Origin: Lachnospiraceae bacterium AD3010
Lineage (GTDB): Bacteria > Bacillota > Clostridia > Lachnospirales > Lachnospiraceae
Reading direction: 5' to 3'
Length of the DNA: 48,794 bases
Assembly (NCBI GenBank): GCA_000622025.1
Contig: JHWU01000024.1
Coordinates: 1-48,794 of the forward strand
Shown in pieces: positions 29,355-36,801 of the stretch. The notes under the pieces are model-generated. The model was not told the DNA's origin. It ran no database searches and worked only from the letters and a program-made list of their open reading frames with translations. How positions within the stretch are numbered: position 1 is the stretch's first letter; each line of letters begins with the position of its first letter. The position numbers and the translations under genes are program-made.

Positions 29355-29789
29355 TTGAAGGAAGACTTAAATGAATACCAGACAGATGAGTCTGGATTTA
29401 GAGCAAGATTTGACGTTTTTTTCAAAACAACATTTAGAAATGCAGTTGGAGATTTTATTAAAAAGGAAATATTAAGATCAAGGCGCGAGGAACTGTACGG
29501 AATCATTTGCCCATATGAAAGATGTACCTTTGATGAGACTGAGGAGATAGAAGGTGCTGATGTCTATGAGGTAGGAGGCCACAGGATCATTGTAAGCGAT
29601 GAGAGGCTTAGTAAACTTCTTGACAGACTTACTAAACGCAGAAGAGATGTTTTTCTTCTTACCACTGCACTTGAATACAGTTATCGTGAAACCGCCGCAA
29701 TACTTGGCATTTCAATGGAAACCGTTAAATCAGCTAAAACAAGAGCCCTCCGTGATATACGGAGAATGATGGCGGAGAATGAATCATGA
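29355..29789 (+). CDS. Sigma-70 region-4-like regulator (Tn916 Orf7-type)
   Basis: 144 residues from TTG 29355 (ribosome site GGAAGGAG). Region 4 at the end: TKRRRDVFLLTTALEYSYRE, TAAILGISMETVKSAKTRAL, RDIRRMMAE. No sigma region 2 is visible (ERCTFDETEEIEGADVYEV in the middle), so it is an Orf7-type activator rather than a full sigma factor. In Tn916-type elements this gene positively controls excision/transfer genes. Overlaps the next start by ATGA. Confidence 0.8.
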   Translation: MKEDLNEYQTDESGFRARFDVFFKTTFRNAVGDFIKKEILRSRREELYGIICPYERCTFDETEEIEGADVYEVGGHRIIVSDERLSKLLDRLTKRRRDVFLLTTALEYSYRETAAILGISMETVKSAKTRALRDIRRMMAENES

Positions 29790-30019
29790 CCAAGTATAAT
29801 CCGCCTGATAATCAAGTAATATCAGAAGCTCTTAATGGAGATCAGCAGGCATTAATGCACATCTTAAGTCATTACGAGTCTTTCGGCAATTACCTGATCC
29901 AAGCAAATGTCCTTAAATTTGCCTGTGTGTCTGGATCAAGCGTAGGCCGGTACCCATATGAAGATATAAAGCAGTTTGTTTATTTAAGGTTGTTCAAAGC
30001 GTTACAGCGTTTTGAATAG
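29786..30019 (+). CDS. HTH_16/Orf8-like small regulatory protein
   Basis: 77 residues overlapping the previous stop codon by 4 bases. VISEALNGDQQALMHILSHY and YEDIKQFVYLRLFKALQRFE match the helix-turn-helix protein that always follows the Orf7 gene in Tn916-type elements (G-D-x-x-A-x-x-x-I-L-x-x-Y ... D-x-x-Q-x-x-x-x-x-L). It works with the sigma-like protein. Confidence 0.75.
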   Translation: MTKYNPPDNQVISEALNGDQQALMHILSHYESFGNYLIQANVLKFACVSGSSVGRYPYEDIKQFVYLRLFKALQRFE

Positions 30020-30541
30020 ATTGTTTTGCAGTGAAGGCTCCTGATTATTTATTATTAGTAGTTTATCGATCTGACAAAGCGCACGAATAAAAAGATCCTG
30101 TAGCAGGGAAAGATGGGTTCGTGCGTTTTACAGGCTGATAAGCCGAGCTGAACATTGACAATTGAATAAAAAATCTTGCGAGCAAGGGGTGCAGCCGAGC
30201 TTTTTGGCAGATGCGCGATGATCGTTCTGCTCATACTATGGGTTAAAACAAGTCAAGGACGGGAGCGGTAAAATCTGTACCTTAACAGCGGGAGAAGGCC
30301 CGCTGGCGATGACACTGTTACCAATATAATGATACTTCCCGATAGGGGTATTAACTGGTGAGAATCCAATGTAAGCCATGAGACCTGATGGATCTCGCAG
30401 GATTTTACTTGTAAATATGTAATGGATCAAAAATAGGATCCAGTATGGAAACTATGTGGCAGAATAACCTTCTGCCATATCCTTCTGTACTGGACAGTAG
30501 CACAGAGGCAACTATTAAATACATATGAAAAGGAGAGAAAA
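30020..30541. promoter_or_regulatory. Non-coding stretch between regulator genes and xis
   Basis: It has no convincing gene. Contents: hairpin CGCACGAA/TTCGTGCG (30080-30125) with inner CCTG-TAG-CAGG and TTTT (terminator-like); GCGGG/CCCGC (near 30287-30303); GGTGAGAATCC followed by AAGCCATGAGACCTG (near 30356-30386); and the nested hairpin TCCAGTA...TGGCAGAA-TAACC-TTCTGCCA...TACTGGA (30439-30494) 46 bases before the Xis start. Possible attenuator for xis/int expression. Confidence 0.5.
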
Positions 30542-30904
30542 ATGACACAAGAGGGAATTGATTCAGAGAGTATTGAGATGTTTTTCAAGGGCAAGCAGAC
30601 AGTACCGGCATCAGGAGCTGGGAGAAGAAGCAGAAGAGGAAATGACGATAACCTTGTTATGTGCTATTACAATGACAGGATTTTCTATGTACCCAATGAA
30701 GTTTTTTCAACTGTTCTTCTCGGAGCAAAGAGGATGTCGAACAAGAAATATGTACGTTATAAGGAAGGTGCTGAACTGTATAGCATGAGCGAAAGAAAGT
30801 TTACGGAGCTGGCTAATAATGCAGATGCCGTAATGCACGTGGATAAGATTGCGCTTGTAAACATTGAACGCCTGGATCAGTTCATCGAGTTTAACAATAG
30901 ATAA
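30542..30904 (+). CDS. Excisionase-like protein (DUF6462 type), copy 1
   Basis: 120 residues with ribosome site AAAAGGAGAG. The second half is the small Xis-like wHTH: KKYVRYKEGAELYSMSERKF, TELANNADAVMHVDKIALVN. The first 45 residues contain MFFKGKQTVPASGAGRRSRR and an extra domain (DRIFYVPNEVFSTVLLGAKR) shared with the next protein, about 70% identical over the last 90 residues. Such proteins help the integrase to excise. It is preceded by a large hairpin. Confidence 0.78.
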   Translation: MTQEGIDSESIEMFFKGKQTVPASGAGRRSRRGNDDNLVMCYYNDRIFYVPNEVFSTVLLGAKRMSNKKYVRYKEGAELYSMSERKFTELANNADAVMHVDKIALVNIERLDQFIEFNNR

Positions 30905-30953
30905 GATACCGGCAGTACAAAATAAGGAAAGAGATTTTGCAGACCTGACAGGC

Positions 30954-30981
30954 TTGACACGGAAAAGTCTGCAATTATAAT
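30954..30981 (+). promoter_or_regulatory. Promoter of the second xis copy
   Basis: TTGACA (30954-30959), 16 nt, TATAAT (30976-30981). Similar architecture precedes the integrase (31335-31364). Confidence 0.75.
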
Positions 30982-31038
30982 TTTTAGTGACCATAACAGC
31001 TTTTGCAGAATACCCTTCCTGAACAGAAAGGAATGAGT

Positions 31039-31332
31039 ATGGCAGAAAAAAGAAATATGGCTGCAGGAAATGCAGATGAGAACCTTGTAAAGTGTTATTG
31101 CAACGGAGCGGTGTTCTATGTTCCGAATGATGTATTTTCAACAGTTCTTCTGGGTGTAAAAAGAAGGACTGACAGAAAATATGTCCGTTACAAAGAGGGC
31201 GCAAAGCTGTACAGCATGAGTGAGAGAAAGTTTACAGAGCTTGCACATAATGCGGATGCAGTAATGCACGTTGATAAGATAGCACTTGTCAATACTGAAG
31301 AGGTGGACAGGTTTATTAAAAGTAATAACTGA
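31039..31332 (+). CDS. Excisionase-like protein (DUF6462 type), copy 2
   Basis: 97 residues from ATG 31039 after AGAAAGGA. Paralogue of copy 1: VFYVPNDVFSTVLLGVKRRT and RKYVRYKEGAKLYSMSERKF, ADAVMHVDKIALVNTEEVDR. It lacks the N-terminal FFKGKQ segment. Copy 1, copy 2 and the integrase all carry similar promoters and leaders (CATAACAG...TTTTGCAGAAT), so the pair looks like a recent tandem duplication. Confidence 0.75.
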   Translation: MAEKRNMAAGNADENLVKCYCNGAVFYVPNDVFSTVLLGVKRRTDRKYVRYKEGAKLYSMSERKFTELAHNADAVMHVDKIALVNTEEVDRFIKSNN

Positions 31333-31334
31333 AC

Positions 31335-31364
31335 TTGACATCATTAAGTCTCAAAAAATATAAT
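31335..31364 (+). promoter_or_regulatory. Promoter of integrase 1
   Basis: TTGACA (31335-31340), 18 nt, TATAAT (31359-31364), within 6 bases of the second Xis stop. Confidence 0.7.
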
Positions 31365-31426
31365 ATTTCTCAGAGATCATAACAGGTATTTTGCAGAATC
31401 TCTTTCCTGAATAGAAAGGGATGTAA

Positions 31427-32659
31427 ATGAAAAAAGTACGTAAAGATACGAAAGGACGGGTTTTACACAAAGGAGAAGATTATAAGAAGGAAAAACAGAT
31501 CTACCGTTATTCATATGTTGATCCTTTAGGAAAAAGAAGATGCGTTTATTCGAAGAGTCTTGAGAATCTCCGCGAGAAGGAGAAGAACCTGCAGAGGGAT
31601 CAGTTAGACGGACTGGATGCATATGTTGAAGGCAATGCGGATGTTAATTTTGCATTTGATCGGTACATGGCAACCAAGAACAATCTGAGGAGTACGACAA
31701 GAACCAATTACATATACACTTATGATCGTTATGTAAGGGATGGGTTTGGTAGAAAAAAGCTTTCAGAGGTCAGATTCTCAGATGTAGTGTTGTTTTACAA
31801 CGCTTTGATCAAACGGGGCCTGTCCGTTAATACAGTTGATTCGGTCAACACAGTTCTTCGCCCTACATTCCAGCTTGCGGTGAGGGATAACGTTATCCGC
31901 AGCAATCCGGTATTCGAAGCAATGACCGAAGTTAAAAGGAAGATGGATTTACGTCCGGAGGCAAGACATGCTCTTTCAGTTGAGGAAGAACAGGCATTTA
32001 TCAAAGCTCTTGACGATCCCAAAAACTTTAGGTGGAAGCCGTTGTTTACAGTGATGTTTGGTACAGGATGCAGAATTGGGGAAATAATCGGGCTTCGCTG
32101 GGATGATGTTGATTTTGAAGATGGCTTCATCACAATAGACCACAATGTGACGTATTATCCAAGATCTGAGAGAGATTACAGATGTGAATATGAGCTTACA
32201 CTTCCAAAGACTAAGGCTGGAATAAGAACAATTCCGATGCTCAGAAAAGTTAGGGAAGCTCTGGAGCTTGAAAAAAAGAACCAGGAAGAGTTCGGTTACA
32301 GCTGCAACGTCGAACTTGGGGGGATGAGGAATTTTATCTTCTGCAACCGTTATGGAGGTCTTCTGAAACCCTCTACTGTAAACAAAGCCATAAAACGTAT
32401 TGTAACCGACTATAATGCTCAGGAAACGGTAAAAGCAGCAAGAGAAAAGAGACAGCCGGTGGTTATTTCGGAATTCAGCTGTCACATCACAAGGCACACA
32501 TTTTGTTCAAGGCTTTGTGAAAATGAAACCAACGCCAAGGTGATACAGTCAGTCATGGGACATAAGGATGTTCAGACTACGCTGGGTATCTACGCTGAGG
32601 TGTCAGAAAAGAAAAAGAAAGATGTATTTGATCAGTTAAATGATCATGATGTGATTTAG
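31427..32659 (+). CDS. int: Tyrosine integrase, Tn916 type (integrase 1)
   Basis: 410 residues. The arm-binding N-terminus (VRKDTKGRVLHKGEDYKKEK, YRYSYVDPLGKRRCVYSKSL) is followed by a SAM-like core (YVRDGFGRKKLSEVRFSDVV) and the catalytic domain with Arg216 (GTGCRIGEI), Lys261, His353/Arg356 (HITRHTFCSR), His379 (MGHKDV) and Tyr389 (LGIYAEV). All six active positions are present. About 60-65% identical by eye to integrase 2. It would catalyse excision and insertion between the att sites, assisted by the Xis paralogues just upstream. Confidence 0.93.
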   Translation: MKKVRKDTKGRVLHKGEDYKKEKQIYRYSYVDPLGKRRCVYSKSLENLREKEKNLQRDQLDGLDAYVEGNADVNFAFDRYMATKNNLRSTTRTNYIYTYDRYVRDGFGRKKLSEVRFSDVVLFYNALIKRGLSVNTVDSVNTVLRPTFQLAVRDNVIRSNPVFEAMTEVKRKMDLRPEARHALSVEEEQAFIKALDDPKNFRWKPLFTVMFGTGCRIGEIIGLRWDDVDFEDGFITIDHNVTYYPRSERDYRCEYELTLPKTKAGIRTIPMLRKVREALELEKKNQEEFGYSCNVELGGMRNFIFCNRYGGLLKPSTVNKAIKRIVTDYNAQETVKAAREKRQPVVISEFSCHITRHTFCSRLCENETNAKVIQSVMGHKDVQTTLGIYAEVSEKKKKDVFDQLNDHDVI

Positions 32660-32686
32660 GAAGAGTCCTTGATGGACTCCCTATAA

Positions 32687-32725
32687 GTACCACAAAAAAT
32701 GCCAAGTACCACATCTGTACCACAA
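32687..32725 (+). repeat. Three GTACCACA arm-type repeats after integrase 1
   Basis: GTACCACAA at 32687, GTACCACA at 32706 and GTACCACAA at 32717; start-to-start spacing 19 and 11. They lie 28 bases after the int stop, where Tn916-type integrases bind through their N-terminal domain. Confidence 0.7.
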
Positions 32726-32803
32726 ATGTTCAAATGTAGGGTGCATGATAACGCAGTATAACGGCATATATAGCATTTGAAACCGAGGTCATCATGCGGA
32801 ACA

Positions 32804-32896
32804 ATGCATGATAAGGTGGCGATCAGGAGCAAAACTCCCGACCTTGAAGTCCTTGAGCTGAGAAATGCAGTAAAATCAAGGCTTGCGAGCTTTTGA
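32804..32896 (+). other. Short frame, possible gene remnant at the element end
   Basis: ATG 32804 reads MHDKVAIRSKTPDLEVLELR then NAVKSRLASF and TGA 32894-32896. It has good composition but no ribosome site. It lies between two sets of arm-type repeats, so may be the 3' end of a gene cut by integration, or chance. The rest of 32726-32905 contains no recognisable gene. Confidence 0.25.
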
Positions 32897-32905
32897 AATA
32901 AAAAA

Positions 32906-32977
32906 GTACAGCAAGAGTACAGCAAATTTCGTCCTTATAATACCCGATAACACTGAATAATACGGGAAAGGACGAAA
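32906..32977 (+). repeat. GTACAGCAA arm-type pair and palindromic att-like region
   Basis: GTACAGCAA at 32906 and 32917 (11 apart), followed by TTTCGTCCTT/AAGGACGAAA (32927-32936 and 32968-32977), a perfect 10-bp inverted repeat. Inside it CCCG/CGGG flank ATAACACTGAATAATA. The same repeat word and CACT[GC]AATAATAC occur after integrase 2, so this is likely an attachment-site end. Confidence 0.65.
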
Positions 32978-33023
32978 AGCAGTACGAAGCAGCAGGAAAG
33001 AAAAATAGAAGTTGCGCTTATTG

Positions 33024-33070
33024 AGAGCCACTTTTCTAAGAGAAATCTTGGAAGAGTGGCTCTTTTCGTT
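33024..33070 (+). terminator. Terminator-like hairpin before symE/parAB
   Basis: AGAGCCACT (33024-33032) pairs with AGTGGCTCT (33055-33063), followed by TTTCGTTTT. Loop of 22 bases. It separates the attachment region from the next genes. Confidence 0.65.
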
Positions 33071-33152
33071 TTGGCGAATGTCCGGGAACCTTCAGCAAGG
33101 CAACGATGCACACAAAGCTTCGAGGATTCGAAGAAATAAGGAGGCAATGAAC

Positions 33153-33416
33153 ATGGCATTTAAGAAAATCAGAAATATGAAGGTTTACGAGCAGTCGGGT
33201 TATCGCTACAAGAGCACTCCGACGATTATGCTCAAAGGACAGTGGCTCAAAGAACTTGGATTCGAATACGGAACACCAATTTGTGTAGAGTGCAGCGGTG
33301 GAAAGCTGATTATCACGAAGGCTGACGAGATCGAGACGACATTCACGGAGATCGGAACGGAACCGGTAATGTGCGTGGCTGAAGGCGCTAAAGAGTACGG
33401 AAGGAGGGATGCGTAA
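33153..33416 (+). CDS. SymE-like (AbrB-fold) small protein
   Basis: 87 residues from ATG 33153, eight bases after AAGGAGG. Core KSTPTIMLKGQWLKELGFEY then GTPICVECSGGKLIITKADE has the SymE/AbrB swapped-hairpin pattern (P-x-I-x-[LV]-x-G-x-W-L-x-x-x-G-[FI]). SymE proteins are SOS-induced toxins/RNA cleavers or nucleoid-like binders in Proteobacteria; role in this element unknown. It ends on the first base of parA (shared base 33416). Confidence 0.65.
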   Translation: MAFKKIRNMKVYEQSGYRYKSTPTIMLKGQWLKELGFEYGTPICVECSGGKLIITKADEIETTFTEIGTEPVMCVAEGAKEYGRRDA

Positions 33417-34195
33417 TGGGAAAGATCATCATGTGCGGTTCATTTAAGGGCGGCGTAGGGAAGTCTGTTACCACCTTCAATCTGGCTTACTCTCTGGCTG
33501 AGATCGGTAAGAAGGTGCTTGCGGTGGACTTTGACAGCCAGGCTAATCTTACCACCTGTTTCGGTGTGGAGGATGTCGAGGCTCTTCCGGTTACTATCGG
33601 TCATTTGATGATGGCGGAGATTGAGGAAGAAGCCCTGCCTGAGACAGTTGATTACATTCATAGCAGGAACGGCGTGGATTTTATCCCGTCTTCGATGGTT
33701 CTTTCGGCGGTAGACAGCAAGCTGAGACTGGAAATGGGAGCTGAAGGGATGCTTTCAAGGATTTTGGAACCGCTGAGAGAGTCTTACGATTACATTCTAA
33801 TCGATACTTGCCCGTCTTTGGGTGCTTTGACCATTAATGCGCTTGCGGCTGCTGATGAAGTGATTATCACGGTGAATCCTCAGCTTCTGGCAATGATGGG
33901 ACTTCAGGATTTCTTGAAGACCGTAGGAAAGATTAGAAGCCGTATCAATAACCGGCTCAGCGTGGCTGGGATCCTGCTTACGATGTGCGATTCACGGACA
34001 AATCTCTGCAAGGTTATTTCTGAAGAAGTGGCTGAAACTTTTCAGAATCAGATCAGAATTTTTGAAAGCCGGATCCCTACAACGGTGAAGGTCGGTGAGT
34101 CTGTTTATTACAGCGAGCCTCTGATCGAGTATGCACCGGGGAACGGAGCCTGCGAGGCTTACCGGATGCTTGCGAAGGAGGTGGCTTGCGCATGA
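33416..34195 (+). CDS. parA: ParA-type Walker ATPase
   Basis: 259 residues. Walker A KGGVGKSVTT (deviant type), VDFDSQANLT motif, IDTCPSLGALTINALAAADE for Walker B/A'. Short ParA (type Ib-like, no N-terminal HTH). ATPase for segregation or element maintenance, with ParB just downstream (ATGA overlap). No plasmid replication initiator was recognised in the window, so the pair may stabilise an integrated element or belong to its excised circle. Confidence 0.93.
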   Translation: MGKIIMCGSFKGGVGKSVTTFNLAYSLAEIGKKVLAVDFDSQANLTTCFGVEDVEALPVTIGHLMMAEIEEEALPETVDYIHSRNGVDFIPSSMVLSAVDSKLRLEMGAEGMLSRILEPLRESYDYILIDTCPSLGALTINALAAADEVIITVNPQLLAMMGLQDFLKTVGKIRSRINNRLSVAGILLTMCDSRTNLCKVISEEVAETFQNQIRIFESRIPTTVKVGESVYYSEPLIEYAPGNGACEAYRMLAKEVACA

Positions 34196-35181
34196 AAGCT
34201 GATGCACCGAAAAGAAAGATTTTTAATGATGCGGTTGACCTGCTCTCTACGGGGGAGCAGGCACCTTGCGGCAGCGGCGTGGAGATGCTGGATATCGATT
34301 CGATAAAACCGTTTCGGCATCATCCCTTCCGCCTGTATGAGGGGGAACGGCTGAATGATATGGTCGAAAGCATTAAGGAACACGGTGTTCTGAATCCCGT
34401 GATCGTGCGGAAAATGCACTACGGATATGAAATGCTTTCCGGTCATAACAGACAGAATGCCGCGAAGCTTGCGGGTCTGAAGGAGATACCGGCATTTGTG
34501 AAAGTGAATCTGCCGGATGAAGATGCTTATGTCTATGTGATCGAGACAAATCTGATGCAGCGGTCTTTTACAGATCTGTCGATATCGGAAAAGGCGGCGG
34601 TACTGGCTGAGCGGTATGACAAGGTTCTCTATCAGCGGAAGAGGGATGAAATCGTCGCAGAATTAAAGGCTTTGGAGACTCCCACGGAAGCAGAGACCGA
34701 AAAAGGTGGACATGATGTCCACCTTTCCAAGAACCGAGATAACCTGGGCGATGAATACGGGCTTTCAGGGCGGCACGTGGCAAGGTTAATGCGCGTAAAC
34801 CAGTGCTTGCCCGAAATAAAGGAAATGCTGGATCAGGGCAAAATGCAGCTTACGGCGGCGGTTCAGCTTTCCTATCTGCCGGAACAGGGGCAGCGGATGG
34901 TTTTGGAGGTATCGGAGAAATCCGGCACCAATATCACCGAGAAGATTGCAAAAGAGATCCGCAAGGCGAAGATGACGGAGAAGGATATCAGAGAAGCGAT
35001 TGCGGGTCCGGATCTTGAGATCAATAAGCTGACGGGTGAACCGATACAGCCGGAAGAGAAGCCAAAGCCGATAAGGCTGTCCGGGGATATCAGGGCGAAG
35101 TATTTCAGCGACACGCCTCAGAAAGAGGTGGAAGACATTATAGACAAGGCTCTTGCCGCATGGTTCAAGAAACGGAGGTGA
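34192..35181 (+). CDS. parB: ParB-family partition protein (first copy)
   Basis: 329 residues. Start ATG 34192 overlaps ParA stop; AAGGAGG 10 bases before. ParB N-terminal: HPFRLYEGERLNDMVESIKE, then NPVIVRKMHYGYEMLSGHNR with the GHNR (GHRR-type) arginine patch for CTP binding, and ETNLMQRSFTDLSISEKAAV. HTH: YGLSGRHVARLMRVNQCLPE. C-terminal region with charged linker. It should bind a parS site; none was identified by eye. Confidence 0.9.
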   Translation: MKADAPKRKIFNDAVDLLSTGEQAPCGSGVEMLDIDSIKPFRHHPFRLYEGERLNDMVESIKEHGVLNPVIVRKMHYGYEMLSGHNRQNAAKLAGLKEIPAFVKVNLPDEDAYVYVIETNLMQRSFTDLSISEKAAVLAERYDKVLYQRKRDEIVAELKALETPTEAETEKGGHDVHLSKNRDNLGDEYGLSGRHVARLMRVNQCLPEIKEMLDQGKMQLTAAVQLSYLPEQGQRMVLEVSEKSGTNITEKIAKEIRKAKMTEKDIREAIAGPDLEINKLTGEPIQPEEKPKPIRLSGDIRAKYFSDTPQKEVEDIIDKALAAWFKKRR

Positions 35182-35185
35182 TCGG

Positions 35186-35458
35186 ATGTTTGATATAGAA
35201 CAGTTAAAGGCGATAGATTCAAGATATTTCAACATTATCACGGTGGATGAGTACGATGTGACCATCCAGAGCAGGAACACGGGGCATTACTGGTACCTAC
35301 ATTGCACTGGCGTTCCGGGGGATGCGGCGTGTATCATTTTCCACAAGCACAAATATTGCCATCCCTACCACCAGCACGGGCGTGGAAACAGCCTCAGACA
35401 GGCGATTCGGAGCATACAGAGCCATGACCGGTGGCAGATGAATGGGAGGAAGCGGTAA
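35186..35458 (+). CDS. Small element protein, 90 aa
   Basis: ATG 35186 follows CGGAGGTGATCGG. Sequence MFDIEQLKAIDSRYFNIITV, HYWYLHCTGVPGDAACIIFH, KHKYCHPYHQHGRGNSLRQA, with many His and Cys (metal binding possible). It resembles small orphan proteins seen in Lachnospiraceae integrative elements, downstream of parB. Function unknown. Confidence 0.65.
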   Translation: MFDIEQLKAIDSRYFNIITVDEYDVTIQSRNTGHYWYLHCTGVPGDAACIIFHKHKYCHPYHQHGRGNSLRQAIRSIQSHDRWQMNGRKR

Positions 35459-35560
35459 CGGCATTAACATACGCAAACCTGCTTAAAACGACATTAAACA
35501 ACTTGATCATTCTTAACCATACAATAAACCTAAAATAATCAGCAAAACCTAACAAAAATC

Positions 35561-35625
35561 TTGAATTTTAGGGACAAAACTGATAAACTATGTAGGATGG
35601 AGTAACTGTATGTAGCCTGATGTAG
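35561..35625 (+). promoter_or_regulatory. Promoter followed by three helically phased ATGTAG repeats
   Basis: TTGAAT (35561-35566), 17 nt, TAAACT (35584-35589). Then ATGTAG at 35590, 35610 and 35620 (20 and 10 apart, two and one helical turns), overlapping the start region of the 35632 gene. This is the pattern of an operator for a multimeric regulator. Upstream, AAACCT occurs at 35475, 35526 and 35545. Confidence 0.55.
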
Positions 35626-35631
35626 GAGAGC

Positions 35632-35817
35632 ATGGAAAGAATGGATAAATGGATGTCAATGAAGCAGGTTTGCGCATACCTTGGTATAAGCAGAGATACT
35701 GCGATGAAATGGATCAAGAACAAAGGAATGCCCGCTCATCAGATTGATCGTATCTGGCGTTTTGATAAGGACGAAATAGATGAGTGGATGCGAAATAACG
35801 GAAAAAGCCCAGATTAA
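35632..35817 (+). CDS. Excisionase/HTH_17-type DNA-binding protein
   Basis: 61 residues. MDKWMSMKQVCAYLGISRDT, AMKWIKNKGMPAHQIDRIWR, FDKDEIDEWM: the complete helix-turn-helix excisionase pattern (also used as regulators in defence islands). Start ATG 35632, after GGAGAGC. Its own upstream repeats (ATGTAG) are likely targets. Position before the DUF4007/ATPase pair suggests it controls them. Confidence 0.8.
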   Translation: MERMDKWMSMKQVCAYLGISRDTAMKWIKNKGMPAHQIDRIWRFDKDEIDEWMRNNGKSPD

Positions 35818-35913
35818 TAACAACGTGCTGCAAGTCCGTTTTATGGTACAGCATCTCTGGCATAATATAATTAGTGGTTCGGTGGTGAACTGCGAAGAAA
35901 GGGTTATTGACCT

Positions 35914-36789
35914 ATGGTAATAAACAAGCATGGTAGCTTCTATTTGAGAAGTGGCTGGGGAACAAAGATTATCCAGGCAGTGGAAGCTGACGACATGATT
36001 TTTTCGCCTGCTAATGAGCAGGAAGCTGTTGATAGGATCGGTTTAGGTCGTGTCATGATAAAAGCACTCAGATATTGGGCTGATGCATCAGGGCTTACTA
36101 CTGAAGAAAAAGTACAGGGTGGTATCGCTGAAAGAAGGACTGATTTGTTTGATTTGCTTGAAGCAAATGACAGATATTTTCAGAAGCCCGGAAGCCTGTT
36201 GCTACTTCATAGAAACATAGCGTTGAATGAGGAAAACGCTACGGCATGGTATTGGGCTTTTAATGAGTTTGATAAGCAGACCTTTACCAAGGAAGAATTT
36301 GTGGATGGATTACACTATTTCCTTGCTGTAAATGAAATGTCCATAAAGAAGGCTGCGGTAGACAAAGAGTTTAACTGCTTTAAGAATACCTATTTAGCGG
36401 ACAAGAAGTTCGATATCAAAACGGTAATGGATGAAGACACATATCCATTCTTTGGATCACTGCATCTTCTGAGGGTAAATGAAGATAAGAAGTTTGAGAA
36501 AACATATCTGACCAAAGCGGAAATGCCGTTGCAAATTTTGATTTACGCTATAGCAAAGGACAATCCCGAAGAAAGCAGTCACAGAGGACAGATTAGTATA
36601 GACAAAATCATGGAAGAAAAGCGGCAGGTGGGTAGGTACTTCCCGATGAGATATACAAAACTCATAGATATGCTTCTAGAAGCGGAAAACAAAAAGCTTC
36701 TCACGCTCAATAATAATTTTGGAAACAGGTTTATTGAGTTTTCGGATGTTCAGTATGATAAATTGCTGAACGAATACTACATGGAATAG
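35914..36789 (+). CDS. DUF4007 protein
   Basis: 291 residues. FYLRSGWGTKIIQAVEADDM, EAVDRIGLGRVMIKALRYWA, SLLLLHRNIALNEENATAWY and WAFNEFDKQTFTKEEF match the DUF4007 pattern (F-x-L-R-x-G-W ... G-x-G-[KR]-x-M-x-x-[AS]-[LI]-R-Y-W ... A-T-A-W-Y-W-x-F-N). DUF4007 genes are, from memory, often beside phosphosulfate-reductase-like genes in sulfur-modification defence clusters; none is seen here. Twelve bases before the ATPase, so co-transcribed. Function unknown; DNA binding has been suggested. Confidence 0.72.
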   Translation: MVINKHGSFYLRSGWGTKIIQAVEADDMIFSPANEQEAVDRIGLGRVMIKALRYWADASGLTTEEKVQGGIAERRTDLFDLLEANDRYFQKPGSLLLLHRNIALNEENATAWYWAFNEFDKQTFTKEEFVDGLHYFLAVNEMSIKKAAVDKEFNCFKNTYLADKKFDIKTVMDEDTYPFFGSLHLLRVNEDKKFEKTYLTKAEMPLQILIYAIAKDNPEESSHRGQISIDKIMEEKRQVGRYFPMRYTKLIDMLLEAENKKLLTLNNNFGNRFIEFSDVQYDKLLNEYYME

Positions 36790-36801
36790 AGGATATAACA
36801 G

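Larger units (their letters stand above)
28965..32977. mobile_element. Tn916-type regulation/excision/integration end
   Basis: In order: promoter and long leader, Orf7-like sigma factor, Orf8-like HTH_16 protein, two Xis paralogues, tyrosine integrase, arm-type repeats and a palindromic att-like segment. This matches the right end of Tn916-family elements. The body of the element (conjugation genes) is not in the window and its other end was not located. Confidence 0.65.

Noticed and set aside
30356-30386. Cobalamin riboswitch
   Set aside because: Only the GGTGA-like and AAGCCA-x-GAGACCTG-like pieces are present, too close together; the central boxes are missing and downstream genes are xis/int, not vitamin B12 genes.
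33012-33152. Longer start for the SymE-like gene
   Set aside because: Overlaps the terminator-like hairpin at 33024-33070; ATG 33153 has the right ribosome-site spacing and family start.
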